NCBI GenBank assembly: GCA_004794655.1
Contig: SMMW01000605.1
Coordinates: 1,890,001-1,954,000 of the forward strand
From: Marisa cornuarietis
Lineage: Eukaryota; Mollusca; Gastropoda; Architaenioglossa; Ampullariidae
Length of the DNA stretch: 64,000 nt
Direction of reading: 5' to 3'
Shown here: positions 33,570 to 47,300 of the stretch, piece after piece
Position numbering within the stretch: the first letter of the stretch is position 1
Layout of the letters: the number at the start of each line of letters is the position of its first letter
The notes under the pieces: model-generated
Seen by the model: only the letters and a program-made list of their open reading frames with translations
Database searches by the model: none
What the model was told of the DNA's origin: nothing
Position numbers and translations under genes: made by a program

Positions 33570-34743
33570 GTCTGGGCTTTCATACGGTAATTTAGTTATT
33601 TTGATTCATATTGCTTGGGTGTAGGGTGTGAGAAATAGTAGGGAAACATGTGTGAAACAGACCGTGTCCTACGGCTCTCTCTACTACCGGCGGGTCGCTT
33701 CCACCCTCGACCTACCCATTCTCTTGTTTTTCGGGTGCATGGGTTTTCAAATCAAAGAAAGGGTATGAATGAGAATTAATAAAAACACAGTGAACTTATA
33801 TAGCCATATCCCTGTCCTATGGGCAGACTTATGCCGCTTTACAGAAGAAAGACACACACACACACACAGACGGACATACACGGACGCACGTAACATAACA
33901 TTGAATGCCATATTAGGTAAAAGGTATGTAGCCAGATGCTGCTCTCAGTGTGCACAGTTCATATGAAAAACTGTAATTCAGGCTGCAAAATGCCCCTTTT
34001 ATGAATTGATGAGGTCTATCAACCAATTAACAAATCAATGTACGCGACTGTAAACACACGACAATATAATTATTACAAAGTGAACACGATCAGATCAAAA
34101 TCCTCACACATCAGTTTCTTAAACACATCAAACCAAATCATGCTAAAGGATACTATCTAACAATTATCTTTATAAATATTTAAATAACATATAAAACTTA
34201 TAAATACTTCCAGGTTGTCTGTAACATGTCAGTCACAATCGAATATATTTGCACAGTTCCCTTAGTTGCCAAACCACTTGACCTGAAACATGTGGTGGTG
34301 TCATCCATGTTGGGTGGCTCCGCGGCCTACATACACAACTTCAATGCCTCACAACACTAGAGAGATAGCAATGAGGTTTCCAACACCTTGATACCAACTG
34401 CCTGCCATCACTTTCACCCTGTAGGGAAGGGTACCCTGGTCGACTTAATGCCACTGCTTAGTAGAAATGTTTCTGAATAGGTCTAGGCAACTCTCACTCG
34501 CACATTTAAACTAAGACGATTCCGATATAATTCAGAAAAGTTTCCAATTATGAATATAGTATAGTATAAATCACAACTATATCTGTGTTCTGTACCCTTG
34601 TGGCTGGTGTGCTCGATCTCAAAGCAGATGATCTACAGCTTTAGACCCGCACTTACACTTTTAGTAATGGTGAACCACTTTAGGTTCACTGCACCTACAA
34701 CCGGTAGGCAAGGTAGTTTTGATCTTTATCTTTTTTATTCCAG
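33570..34743 (+). other. Putative first intron of the DD-TIR-TIR gene
   Basis: This stretch is non-coding and AT-rich, with a short CA/GA-type microsatellite at about 33848-33865. No repeat family was recognised. Confidence 0.35.
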
Positions 34744-34784
34744 GTGAGCATATGATCGGCTTTTCAGAATTCTGATAAAGCAAG

Positions 34785-35258
34785 ATGGATTTCACTTACG
34801 ACAAAAACATATTTGAGGTGAGCAACATTTTCACTCACTAACATTTTCGCAATGTCCTTTAATTACAGCTTTATCAGTCTATCTTAATATCTTTCTCAGC
34901 CCATGTCAGTCTATTTACAAGAGTAAGTACAAGATGATTAAACTGATGTGGTAAAACCTGTTTATGGACATGTTGATGAACAAAGTGTTTCTTTGCACAG
35001 GGTAAACTTTCTGTTACTTGTTTATGCATATCTATTTTGTCTATTGTGGAACTAGTGTTGCTACCTTATAAGAAATGTTTCAGAGATTTAAAAATGTGTG
35101 ATGTGTGTTTAGAACATGACAGACGCCAAAGAATTTCGACGCCACCTGACAGAACTGAGAAAAATCATCACAGACCCAACATTTCCACAGTCTGAGACAG
35201 TCGGAGAGGACACCAAATGTTTCCTGTCAGACTTGCTGTCAGCAGTCAGGTAGAGGAA

Positions 35259-35334
<76 letters not shown>

Positions 35335-38300
35335 CAATGGCGGATGGATGGACAAAGGGATAGACTGATAGATACTGGCGTGCATGCTGCTTGCACAATG
35401 CAGTCTACTTGGAACTTTTTCAACTTGAAAGTCGCTTTAGTTTACTCAAAGAATACTTAGGATGATTTGATATGATTCTGCCCTGATGAATGATGAAGCT
35501 GTCAAATAACAGTAAACATTTCAAGCTCAATGTGGCATGTTGTTGTTTCAACTCAGCTCGGCTGGCGCTCTGGAAGAGGTTTACAATGAAATACTGGACT
35601 TGGCGCTGGACTTAACAGTGAAGAAAGTCGGGTGTGAGGAAACGAGACCTCATTTCGAGGCCATCGGTTATTTCTTCTATCACATTGAGCCAAAGAATGT
35701 CATGGTAGGTATACGTGTACGCAGCGGTACATACATGTATATACATATGTATGTGTGTATATATATATATATTATTCCTTTTCGCCCCCAGTGGAGCATA
35801 GGGCCGCAACTTAATGTTTTAGTTGCAGTTTCTGTAGCAAGGGTTGTTTTACAGGGTGGGGTTGCTAACCTCACGCCCAACCCTCCTCCTTCATCCGGGC
35901 TTGGGACCGGCAGGTTACCCGGGGGGTTTCCAGGCGGAGTTGTATATATATATATACATGTATATGCCTTTACTGACCAATGTTTGTGTAACCAATGCAA
36001 CAGGATGCGTTACAAAAGTCACTTGCAAGCTTCATAAAGTCTCAGAACTTCTGTGCGTGGAGCTGACAATATGGCTTTTCATACGTTTTTGGCGCCCGGG
36101 GGGGGGGGAGGGGCGAAGGTAAATGTAATCCTCTCCCTTTGCCATCAGTTATTTGCTCATTTTCAGATGATAAATCGAAGGTTTTATATAACAAAGCCAA
36201 CGATTATTGTTAATTTTTAAAGATACTGAGATAAAAATAGTTATTGTGAAACTGAAATACTTTATACTAATCACGTTTCAAAACAGAAAAATATAAATAC
36301 CTAACCACTTGACCTTAAACGAAAATACTCAGGTAAATAACATAAATAAATAAATCAATAATTTCTTAATTAATTAATTAATTAATTAATAGAAGATAAT
36401 CGAAGTGCAGCTTCGGAAAAATCCAGGTATGCAAGAATAGCGACAAGGTGTGTAGGAACATTACAGCCCTACATGTTAGTTATGTGATTATTTGTAAGGG
36501 AAAAGGAAAGCTGTTCGAAGGTTTGGTCAAGAAGTTCAGTCACGTACTGGACCATGTGAAGGATGAGACCTACCTCTCAATGAGGTTCGCAAAGCCAGTG
36601 ATGTACGAGTGCCTCGTTCCTGCTATGGGCACGTGAGTAATCTGTGTTACCTGACCTGTTTATTTACACAACACTTAACCCCCCTATCGGCACTGTTACA
36701 AATTAAACACCTCTACTAAAATGTATCCGGAAGTGGAAAAATAAAGTCTCCCCCCTCATCTCCCTGTCCATTGCAAGTCCTTAATTTTGTTTCAGGAACT
36801 TTATGTAACTTGTTACTATGTCCCCTGATAACATTACAAGATGACAACACGCATCTTGTGCGCAAAGTGTTTTGTAAAATTTGTGGGTATGCCTTTCAAT
36901 TTAAAAAAAATTGTTTAAATCTTATCATTGACTTCCATGTTTTGGACTTGACATGATATCCTCGTTTAATGTCACTAAGGTCCAAAGAACACGTGGAGCT
37001 GTGGATTGCTATGATCAAATCGCTCCTTAGACACCACACCGCGCAGTGCATGGAGGCCGCATACTATGCTTTGCGAGAGAAAGACAATCTTCTGAAATGG
37101 AAGGTACTCAGGCTAAACATCCCACTGTCACAAAGACATCAAGCTATGTGTGTTCGATATTATTGTAAACAAAATTACACTGATGAACAAATTCATCAGA
37201 ACATTATCAGTGAGCAGTATAGAAGTTTTATCTTAGCTCTAATAATGAATTTCATCCAACATCTTCCAGTTAATAGTATTTTCTGTAACCAAAGAAACGC
37301 AACCACTTCCATTTCCCATTTTTAATTTCATTAAACCCAGTTCTTCATTAAAAATACGGTGCTGTTTGGACAAAACAAGATTTATGTTTGCAGCAATATT
37401 CATCACACGTGAAGGAACTGTTCCAACTGCTGTCAAATTTCACGATACCCGAGTGGTTAACAGACGAGGATAGAAAGGATTATTACGGATACCACAACGA
37501 CGCCATAGAACAGCTGCTCGGAGGATTTGAGTGAGTACATTGCTACCACCACCAGCTGTCATGTTGACTTCTCCTCTGACATGTCCTTTACTTCTTTGCT
37601 TAGTCATCTGTATCTAGCAAAAAGGTACCCCCAAAAGCTACTATACCCAATGACATAACAGGAGTTATTTACATTTAATTATAGCCACATGAGCACTGAA
37701 CTATATCACCAGCTTCTGTCTTCACTTGCCTGTCTCTCTCTTTCTGTCGGATGGTCTGTGTTTTTGTCACCCGTGTGCACCTGAGTCGACTTTTTGTTTT
37801 TTTACAAAGAGAAACAAAGAGACGGCAATGACACCAACAGACTTTTTCGGAGACAGGGGGGGGGGTTGTTGGGTGGGAAGATTCATTCAGGTTCGACTTG
37901 TATTCTAGAACTGCGAAAGTGGTCGGTGAAATCATGGACGACATGGTTCACTGCGCTCTCGACATCATGGAGTCTCGCAGGCCTGAGCTGTTTGCAGTGG
38001 GCAAAGAGATCGTCAGCAAAACATCTTTCAACATTAAAGTAAGTCGAAAAGATATTCATGTCGTATCCTTCAGCATTAATACTATGTCATACACTGTGAA
38101 GTTGTGTCATGTCCTCCAACATTAATACTAATCTTGCTGTCGTGTAAACTCGAGCTGGAATACAGCATGACCTTTGCTCTCTCAGCACGTGCCCTGAAGA
38201 CCTTTCATAAGCGGACAAATATAGACGATCATTGGACCAAGTCTGGCAAAGGCTTATATGACATTATAAAAAAACTTTGACGAACTTGGTCAAGCGTTTG

Positions 38301-41300
38301 TCCGTGTTTAGACAAAGTCTACAGGTGTAAACACAACATAAACACCATTTATGTTACACAGCGTTACATCTTTTGAACATGATTCAGAAAACATTTACAT
38401 GTGTGAACGTGTCGTGTTGAGACAAAGATATATGTATGAACCATGTGTACAACCTTACATGTATGAACCATGTGGACAACCTTACATGAATAAAACATTA
38501 ACCTTGCATGTATGAACCATGTAGACAACCTTACATGTATTACCATGTGGACAACCTTACATGAATGAACCATGTGGACAACCTTACATGTATGAACCAT
38601 GTGGACATGAACGCTTCGGTTCGGAAGTGTTTACTTTTATGTCTATGTAAGGAGAGGTGTGTTCCGAGGGTTGGTGGAATATACTGATTTTACGTAAAGA
38701 ACAATGTTTTTTGATTCTCAGGTTTCACATCCAATCTGAGTACCAAGCTAAGCTATGTATGTACCTATGGATGGACGGGTGGATTATGTTGGATGTATGT
38801 CTGTTACCAGAAACATAAGGCCTTAATCATGGAGACGGTGAGGCGTATAGCCGCAGCTCTAGCAGACGATTCCACCGGCTGGAATGGCGATGGAAAGTAC
38901 TGGAACCTCAACGGGTTGACACAAGACCTCTTTGCCAAAGCCCTGGGTTGTGTTAAGTACGATACTTTTCCGTCCATACGATAATACAGACATTAATTCT
39001 CTACACTTTCCGTTATTGTTACTGTAAACCATCTTCGTGAGACAACCATCGTCTTTGTCGTCATTAAATTCAACAAAGACAAAAAAAGGGGGGGGGGGAG
39101 AAAAAAGACAAAACGAACGAATGAAACGAACTTAACATGGAGGCGAATTAATTTGCTCGTAGAATACATGTATATGTTCAAATATCTGATATTCCTCTAC
39201 AGTCAAGCTCATGTTTGATAGTGTTGCTCTGCCAGCTTCCATCATATAACATGTTATGGAAGGAGTACACCACAAGCTTTTGTATTGCTTATGGCACGCG
39301 TGCAAGCAGACACACATTCACTCACACCTTCATCCTGGACTTTTGTGTTCTCAGTGACGGTAGAGCGTTCACGTGGGAAGAGTATGACGAGCTCATCGCG
39401 CTGGTGAAGTTTTGCCTACAGGCGGACCCAATCCACCCCGAGACTGGTAGTGCCGCCAGTGTCACTTATATCGTGCTCTGCCAAGCTGGCTTCAAAGTTA
39501 TAGGCTGGGTAAGCTATAGTCTGGGCTAGTTAAAATATGGATTAGTTATATACTAGGTAAATTGTATTCTGAGAAAGTTCTAGTATGGACAAGTTATAGG
39601 CTGGGCTGGACTTGAGGTTGCAAGTCACCTTCTGGTCGATCAACCCGATGGCTTCTGACCTGGGAACTGCAAGGTGGCAGTCGTCGAAGACACGATTGCC
39701 CCCAGTTCTTATGGGCTGACCACGGGGGTAAAGTTAGGAATAGTTGCGGGGTTTTGTCACTGGAAACCAGACCCAGACGCAGACCCGGGAGGTGTGCTGA
39801 TATTCTTGAGGTCCACAGTCCACAGACTTGCTGGAATGTAGGTACTGAAGGAGATAAAGCAAATCCGGGGGAACAAATATGCCCCTGCTTCCCAATTAGG
39901 GATCTTGTAGACTAACTTAAAGATCACTTAATGTGGCCTTCGCTTTTTCTAGTTTTGTGTGTCTAATGATGAGCCTGAGGTGACAGGAGGATAATTATAG
40001 TCCAGACCTCAGTGGCCTTGCAGAAATTGTATCTTACGCAGGAAATAATTAGTGCGTGGGCAGGGTATGTTAATAGTTGTTATCAAGTTTTTGAAGTGTG
40101 GCCCAACCTTACAGCTGAAGACGATGAACGAAATCCAGCGAGCGGCGCCCCTGGTGCCCGGCATCCTGGACATGGTAACATCCTATGATGACGATGTCAG
40201 AAACATTGCCGGTGCCATGATGACCATCATCAGCTTATCCGGGGACCTCTTTGCACCCTACATCGACAAGGTGATCAAGATGTTCCTGGACACCGAAGAC
40301 AGCAGTTTCCTCAGTATGAACACTTTAACTTTTAGTTATTAATAAAATAAGTATTAACAAATTTAAAAAGCACACTTTTATTTGAAATGCACTAAAAAGT
40401 GTAAAATAATTTTTCCTTAGGTCTCGGGATACAAACATGTGAGGGGCACTGATGATCAGATTTTAAATAGTCCCCCACACGTTTATCTTTCAAGTTATAT
40501 GTATTAAAGACAATTCTGAGACATACGGAAAATACTTTTTTGCTTTTTTTTTAGTGCATTTCCAATAAAAGTATGTTTAAAAATATTTATTAAACTGATT
40601 TTATTGTAAAGTTATTCTTTATTTTATCACGGCATTTCTGCAGTCGACGATAATTTCTCCTGATGCTTTTCCTTCTTCTGTTATAGGCGGCTTTTTCTTT
40701 GCGTTGGGGTTTCACCCGTCTGTGCACTCAGAAGGAAATGATTCGAAAATGTATTTTAGTGAGTTGGAGGGTCGAATGTGACGGTCGCTAATGTAACATC
40801 CGCCTCTGACTGACCGCATTCTCTGTACATCCGCTTTCAGCTCCTTGACACCTTGGTGAACATCATGCGAAAAACACGGGAAACACATTAAACATGTTGA
40901 GAGAAACTATGTGCACAATACTTTCACGGCCGGGTGTTTTCTAAACTGAGCAGCACTGGGACAGTGTGACAAACACGGGAACATTAATAACAGACATACA
41001 CACGCACGGCTCTGCATGCCATGGATATTTTTACACCCTCTCTAAAGGGTTGCATCTTTTGTTTTAAGGTTTTTTAAAATGCAATCATCTAAGGCAACGA
41101 TTTTTCATATTTGAATTTCGTTAACGACTTTTTTTTTCGTTTTACTTTGTGACTTTATTCCCTTCTTATTATTAGGGGAGAGCCTATTGTTTACTCGTCC
41201 TCGATCAGCAGTTATATATCTCCCCTAAATAGGCCTATAAGTTCTCACACAAAATTAAATTTAAAAAAATGAGTGTACTACTTGTGGAAAGCTGAAAATG

Positions 41301-44300
41301 ATTTAATATTGCATTGTCATCGGAAATGAGTAATCAGTGAAAATTTCAGCCGTCTTGGACGATGGACAGTAGGTGAAAATTCGTTCGCAAAATTCGACCA
41401 AAAAAGTGTGTTAAATAATTATTATTTAAATAATGGCTTGAACAGGACAATGACCAAAGCATAAAGTATCAGAATGAATAGTCACCAGTCGTGATTAATG
41501 CTCTTTATAGATATTCGGACCTAGTATTTTTGCTGTGTGATTTATTACTGACACATTCTTACCACTTCTTGCCAATGAGCTCATTCGATTGTGGAGAAGA
41601 AAGTTCTAGAAATGAATGACAGCGAGGTCTTGGCATTGCGAGTTACACAGAGAGCCACAAGTCTTTGAACATTCTCGGTCTTGAACCTTTGCAGGTAGCA
41701 TTCTTTACAGTTATGAACACAACCCACAGCCACTGGCCGAACATTTTCAGGCGCTGTTCGACTACCTGGACAGCGGAGACAGCTCTGTACGGAGCACCAT
41801 GCTGCAACTGATGCTGAAAGTAGCTAAACACCAACCAGATGTGAGTTTTCATTCTTAAGAACCTGTTTTCTTCATAGAAGAAGAGCAAAAAGACGAGTTG
41901 AATAACAATGGCGATGAAGATGACAACAACAATAGACGGAGACCGGTGTGTGTGTGTGTTTATGTACGTGAGAGCTAGACACTGCTCACCCTCTCTCACC
42001 ATTAACAATACAAAGAACGACACACTTTCATTTTGTTGCGACGGATAGATACAAAAAGTAATGGAAAATATGTCTCTGTTGCTGTATGACAGCTGTTTAC
42101 GAAGGATAACTTGGTGGCTCTGATGAAAGAAGCCAGGGAGGACGCAGGGAACCAGATGACCCTGCTGATGACAATGGAAGAGATCACCAAGAAACGGCCA
42201 GAAAAGATGGCGCCTCACCTGAACGAGCTGATGAACCTTAACCTCTGGCAGCCTTTGTCCCTGTCCTTTATATATCGGATGCTTCAGTTCTACGCCCTGA
42301 AGTTGGAAGTGAGTAAGGAAGTACTGGCATGAACAAAATTTATTACAGCATCTTGCTTTCTTGTCCTGAGAAATATTCATGCACTTGACCCTTACACTCC
42401 AATTTTAACAGCTCAGTAGCCATTCTTCAGAATGTTAAACGTGACACTTTATAACAAGCAAGCAAACAAAACAAAACAAAACAAAAACGTTGACTTCGAA
42501 TAATTTAAGCCTGTCCTAGATTGCATATGATTACCAGCAACGTTTGCATTTTCACAAATAGGAAATAAAATGAATCCAAGGAGGCAGAATGGAACTACTT
42601 AGGATAATTTATTACCAAAAGAGTTATCTGTTCATGAAGCTTCTGTTGAAACGCCTCTAGGTTTGACGATCTGATCAGTTTGTGGATGTTGAATCTGATT
42701 ATTTGGTACAGGATACAATAATTTGGAGCGTTCAAAAAATTCGCTGTTTTTCTTAGGCAAATATCCCAGAGATCATGAATTTTATGATGAAACAAGTCCA
42801 GACCTGTGATGACAGGACGGCAGGCCTGACTGCACTCAATGCCATGAGGCTGATTGGCTACAAACATCGCGCTGACATTGAAAAACATCGCGCGACGATA
42901 GAGAAGATTAGAAAGGAAACGAAAGATGAAGACTACAGAGCTTTGTGTAGTCAGATCCTGGACATGCTGGACGGAAGGAGGTATGGCCAAGGACCTACGT
43001 GGTTTGTTTATGTCCCTTGAATTGATCTTGAGAATCTCAGTTTGCACTCCCTATGTTCATGAGCAATGAGTCAGTTTACATAATTTATCTTCCAATTCAC
43101 AAAGTTGTAAAATCCGTAAGGGGATTAGTTCATAATAAAAAGAATATTTTTTCGGTTCTGTCTTAGTGTTGATAAGATAGTTGACGACCTGAAAGCTCTT
43201 CAAGTGGAAGTCGCTGACATTGACATTCGTGTTAACGACAACGAGAAAGCTGTAACTGAGGTCAAGGACACGGTGACACGTCAAGGCCAGGACATTGAGG
43301 TCGTCAAGATGGACGTCGCAGGTCAAGGACAGCGCCTTGACCAGGTGGAGGAGACTGTAGAGGACACGGTCATCAAAGTGGAGGAGATAGATGGCAAGGT
43401 ATGTGTGACAGACTTACATCCGCAACACGCGTCACATCATGTCGGGGATTGAGAATTGCAGCACACACTTCTATGCTTCCGTTACAATCGAGTATTTCCC
43501 CTTTTCCAGACGTTAAGCCATGCCCCATTCTGGTCACGTGATGTGGCGAAACTCCTCAACCCGGAAGCAGAACACGACTGGCGTCTTCTTTCCAGTCGCC
43601 TTGGTTACAGCAACGACGACATACGGAGCTGGGCCCAGCAGCACGACCCGTGTATGGCGATGCTCAACGAGTGGTACGCCACTCACAAAACAAGGGAGGC
43701 CACTTATGCGGTGCTTACGGCCCTTCAAGACATGAGCCGCTTAGATGCTGCTGTGATAGTAGAAAATGCCATGAAGAATGCAGGTTAGTAAGAGGTGTTT
43801 TAAATAAAGTTTTTTAATTTCCATAAGTTTGTCTTTCTTTTTTTTTAATTAAAAAGGGTAAAAACAGTGCCTTGAGGTGATCGTCATCACCTATCTGTCA
43901 GCAAATTTTTGTGAGGGCGGTGACAGCCGGGCCACAAGCGTATCAAACCGGCAAGTGTGCGCGCCTTCGGGTTTGGAGGCCGTTGGTCTAATCATTAGGT
44001 TATCCACTCTCCCTAGTTCCTTAGCACTTAATCAAGCACTCTATTGATTCCGTTGAGACCCTTCCCACAAGCACCTGGACAAGGGAAGAAAAAGATTGAG
44101 ACACGTGTTGGCGCTGTAAAAAGTGGATGCCCTCTGAACAACTGAGACCTTACTGTGGTCCTCATCACCACCTCGGAAATGATCTCCCCAGTTAACAAAG
44201 GGAGCTCTTTCTCCTCGCCACCAACCAGCATCTGCGACGAAGTTTTGTTGTTGTTGTTGTTGTTGTTCCTATTCTAGACTACTGTTGATATTTCTGAACC

Positions 44301-47300
44301 ATGATGACTGCCGATAAAACAAAGAGGAAATCAGCAGCTCAGGCAGACAGCAGGCTATACCCACGTCTCAAGATTATCCAGGAAACAGCTACACATTGCG
44401 AAAACTGTTTTCGCCAAACCTATTTCAGAATTACAAATAATGGACTGGATTGCTTACAGTATCTTCCATTCTGTTTGATGTTTTAGAAGAAGGGTTTTTA
44501 CCACTTGAAAATGGGCTGAGACATTTGCCGTGCACAGTGTTGTTTAATAACCAGACCCACCTGTGTTTTTTTCAGAAGCTGTGGTGGAGGACGAGGAGTT
44601 TGAATACGCCAAGCCCCCTGACATCTTCCTCAGCTACCAGTGGGGCCACCAAAGTGAGGTGCGGCTACTGCGCCAACACCTGGAGATGGCTGGCTACAGC
44701 TGCTGGATGGACGTGGGTCAGATGGGTGGGGGCGACAAACTGTTCGAGAAAATCGACTCCGGGATCCGCGGCGCCAAGGTGGTCATCAGTTGCGTGACAG
44801 AGAAGTACGCCAAGTCGCCCAACTGTAACAGAGAGGTCAGAATCCTACTAAAGACAATTTGATGAGAGGGGTGAAAGAAACACCCCAGCAAGAAATTTCT
44901 TATTACAACTCGTACAACAGTAGCTTTGAGTCTATCTTGATGCATCGGACGATAATTTCCTGAAACTCCCGGTAAAATATTAGCGGACTTTTTATTCATG
45001 CTTTTAACACCTTCAGGTGAACCTGTCCGTCAGTTTGGGCAAACCTATCATCCCTTTGCTGATGGAGAAAACAACATGGCCGCCACCTGGTTCCATGGGC
45101 CCCATCTTCAGCGAGTACCTCTTCGTCCGCTTTTACCAGCGCGACAACGAGCAGACAAAGGACCAGCGGTACTGGCCTTTGGATAAATTCCAGGAGCTGC
45201 TCATGCAGTTGTCCATGAACGGTGTCACTCCGGACGAAGCTGCAGTACAGCCAGGTGAGCCGCCGAAACTTTCTTGCAGGCTCCTACCCTGGAGGTTGTG
45301 TGTTAGTGTTGACGAACACGCACTCTCGGACACACACAGACTCCACAGAGCACGCCTGCAAACACTGAGTTCCACAGTATTCTTTCAGACAACAAATCAT
45401 TAACATCTGTACGTGGGCTCGAACGTTTCTATTAATCGGGTGAACGTAAATATATTCTTTACTAAATAACAAAGAAAAGTTCATCACAAATATCCTACAC
45501 TGAGTCTACTCAAACAAATGTATACAAGCAGTTTATATTAAAGTCTGTTTATTTCTTCTTCAAGTTCTCTCTTCTTCTGTTGTTGGAGGGGGGGGGGTCG
45601 ACACGGCAAACAGTTCCACTCTTTCAGTCTTGTTCTCTGGCGTTGATCATACGGACAGCATACATCGACCAAATAACTCCGACAGTCTTAACGGCAGACA
45701 AATGATCAAGTCAATAATAATTCCCACAGTAGGTAAACGTACTCCACACAGTTATACAATCTTCCCAGGATATCACACAGCAGCTGAGAAAATTAGTAAA
45801 GCGAGGAACCACACAGTCGCTTATCAATGACAATCCACACAGATAATACTTCTCCACACAGTTAATATTTCTTCACACAGTTACTATTTCTCCACACAGC
45901 TAATATTTCTTCACACAGTTAATATTTATCCACACAGTTACTATTTCTCCACACAGTTACTATCAATTCTAACCTCTTTCACAAATTCTTCCATTCTCCC
46001 CGACTCTCACGTCTGCTTCTCTCTTCCAATTTCCAAACAACGCCCCCTATATCAACATTAAATCCAGGGGTGACAATGTCTACTGATACAAGGACGACAA
46101 CCTCGTTACATCGACGTTCAGGGGTGGTAACACATGTTCACAACAGTTAGGCGGCTCTGTATTTCAACCTGTACAGCATTTCACAGGAACCTGTATGTGC
46201 AGCATGGAAGAAGTTTGTTTCGCCAGATACCTCCTTCTTCAAAACTGCTCTGCGCTTTCGTTCTTATGACTGACCCATTCTGGTATTTATTCATATTTCT
46301 TGTGAATTTTTCTTCTTTTCTTTGATTCATTATACTACTTTACGAAATAATTTAATTAGTTAAGTGGTGTGTATCAATTTATGGTAACGAGGACACGGAC
46401 GATTTCGTGTAAGAACTAACCTACTAGGCACTCGATATATTTTATAATAAAATCTTTGAGAAATGAAGACCCTAGGGTTGAAAGGAATGCATTGCATGTT
46501 AAAATGTTTTGTGGATTATTCGAAATTTCTTGTTAGGTGGGTTCTTTGATATTTATTGTTGTGTGGGTTATTTTATAGTTCTTGCTGTGTTGATTGTTTG
46601 ATATTTCTTGCTCGTTTGGTTGAAACTTCCTTTTAGTTCAACATTATGTGAAGTTTCATTTCGCTAATATAAATGCTCGACTGATGTCAACATTCCAGAG
46701 TATAAAAACTGGTGGATTCAAAAGATCGAGGAAGTTACGGTGGACAAAAACCGATCTAAAAAACACAAAATTCAGTCTGTGCCAATCACCACTGCAACTT
46801 CCGAAAAGGTTGGTATTTGATCAGAATGGTTAGAGCGCTGGAATCCTAAACCAGAGGCGCCCTGGTTCCATACCCATGTGGCGCAGCGTCCTTTTTCTAG
46901 TCGACCCAGTTTGATTCCTTAGAGGGTTAGATAAAGGTAAAGCAGGGAGAGGAGATGGCACCCTTATAAAAAATGGCTTCCAGAAAAGTGTGGCATCTAA
47001 AACTTCACTCCCCACTATCCTATAAAAAAAATTAGGAGACGAACCTTTTTTTTAAGGATAATTAGTGTCATGATCGTTTGTCTTGTCTTGAAATGAACGA
47101 TTTAGCTTTAAATGAAACTTAAAAAATAGCGAACTTAGATTCGATAGGCTGTCACTGATAACTCAAAACCGTTCATCCTAATTTTGTTTTCTTTCTTCGC
47201 CCTTAGGTATCAGCCTCGCCAGACGTCTTCATCTCTTACCAGTGGGGTAGACAACCACAGATCGTGAAGTTGTATCGATCGTTAACTGCCCTTGGCTACA

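Noticed and set aside
36448..36498. Upstream extension of the fourth DD-TIR-TIR exon ([12 protein letters not shown])
   Set aside because: The preceding exon joins in phase at 36499 (or 36511); the extension is intron sequence read through.
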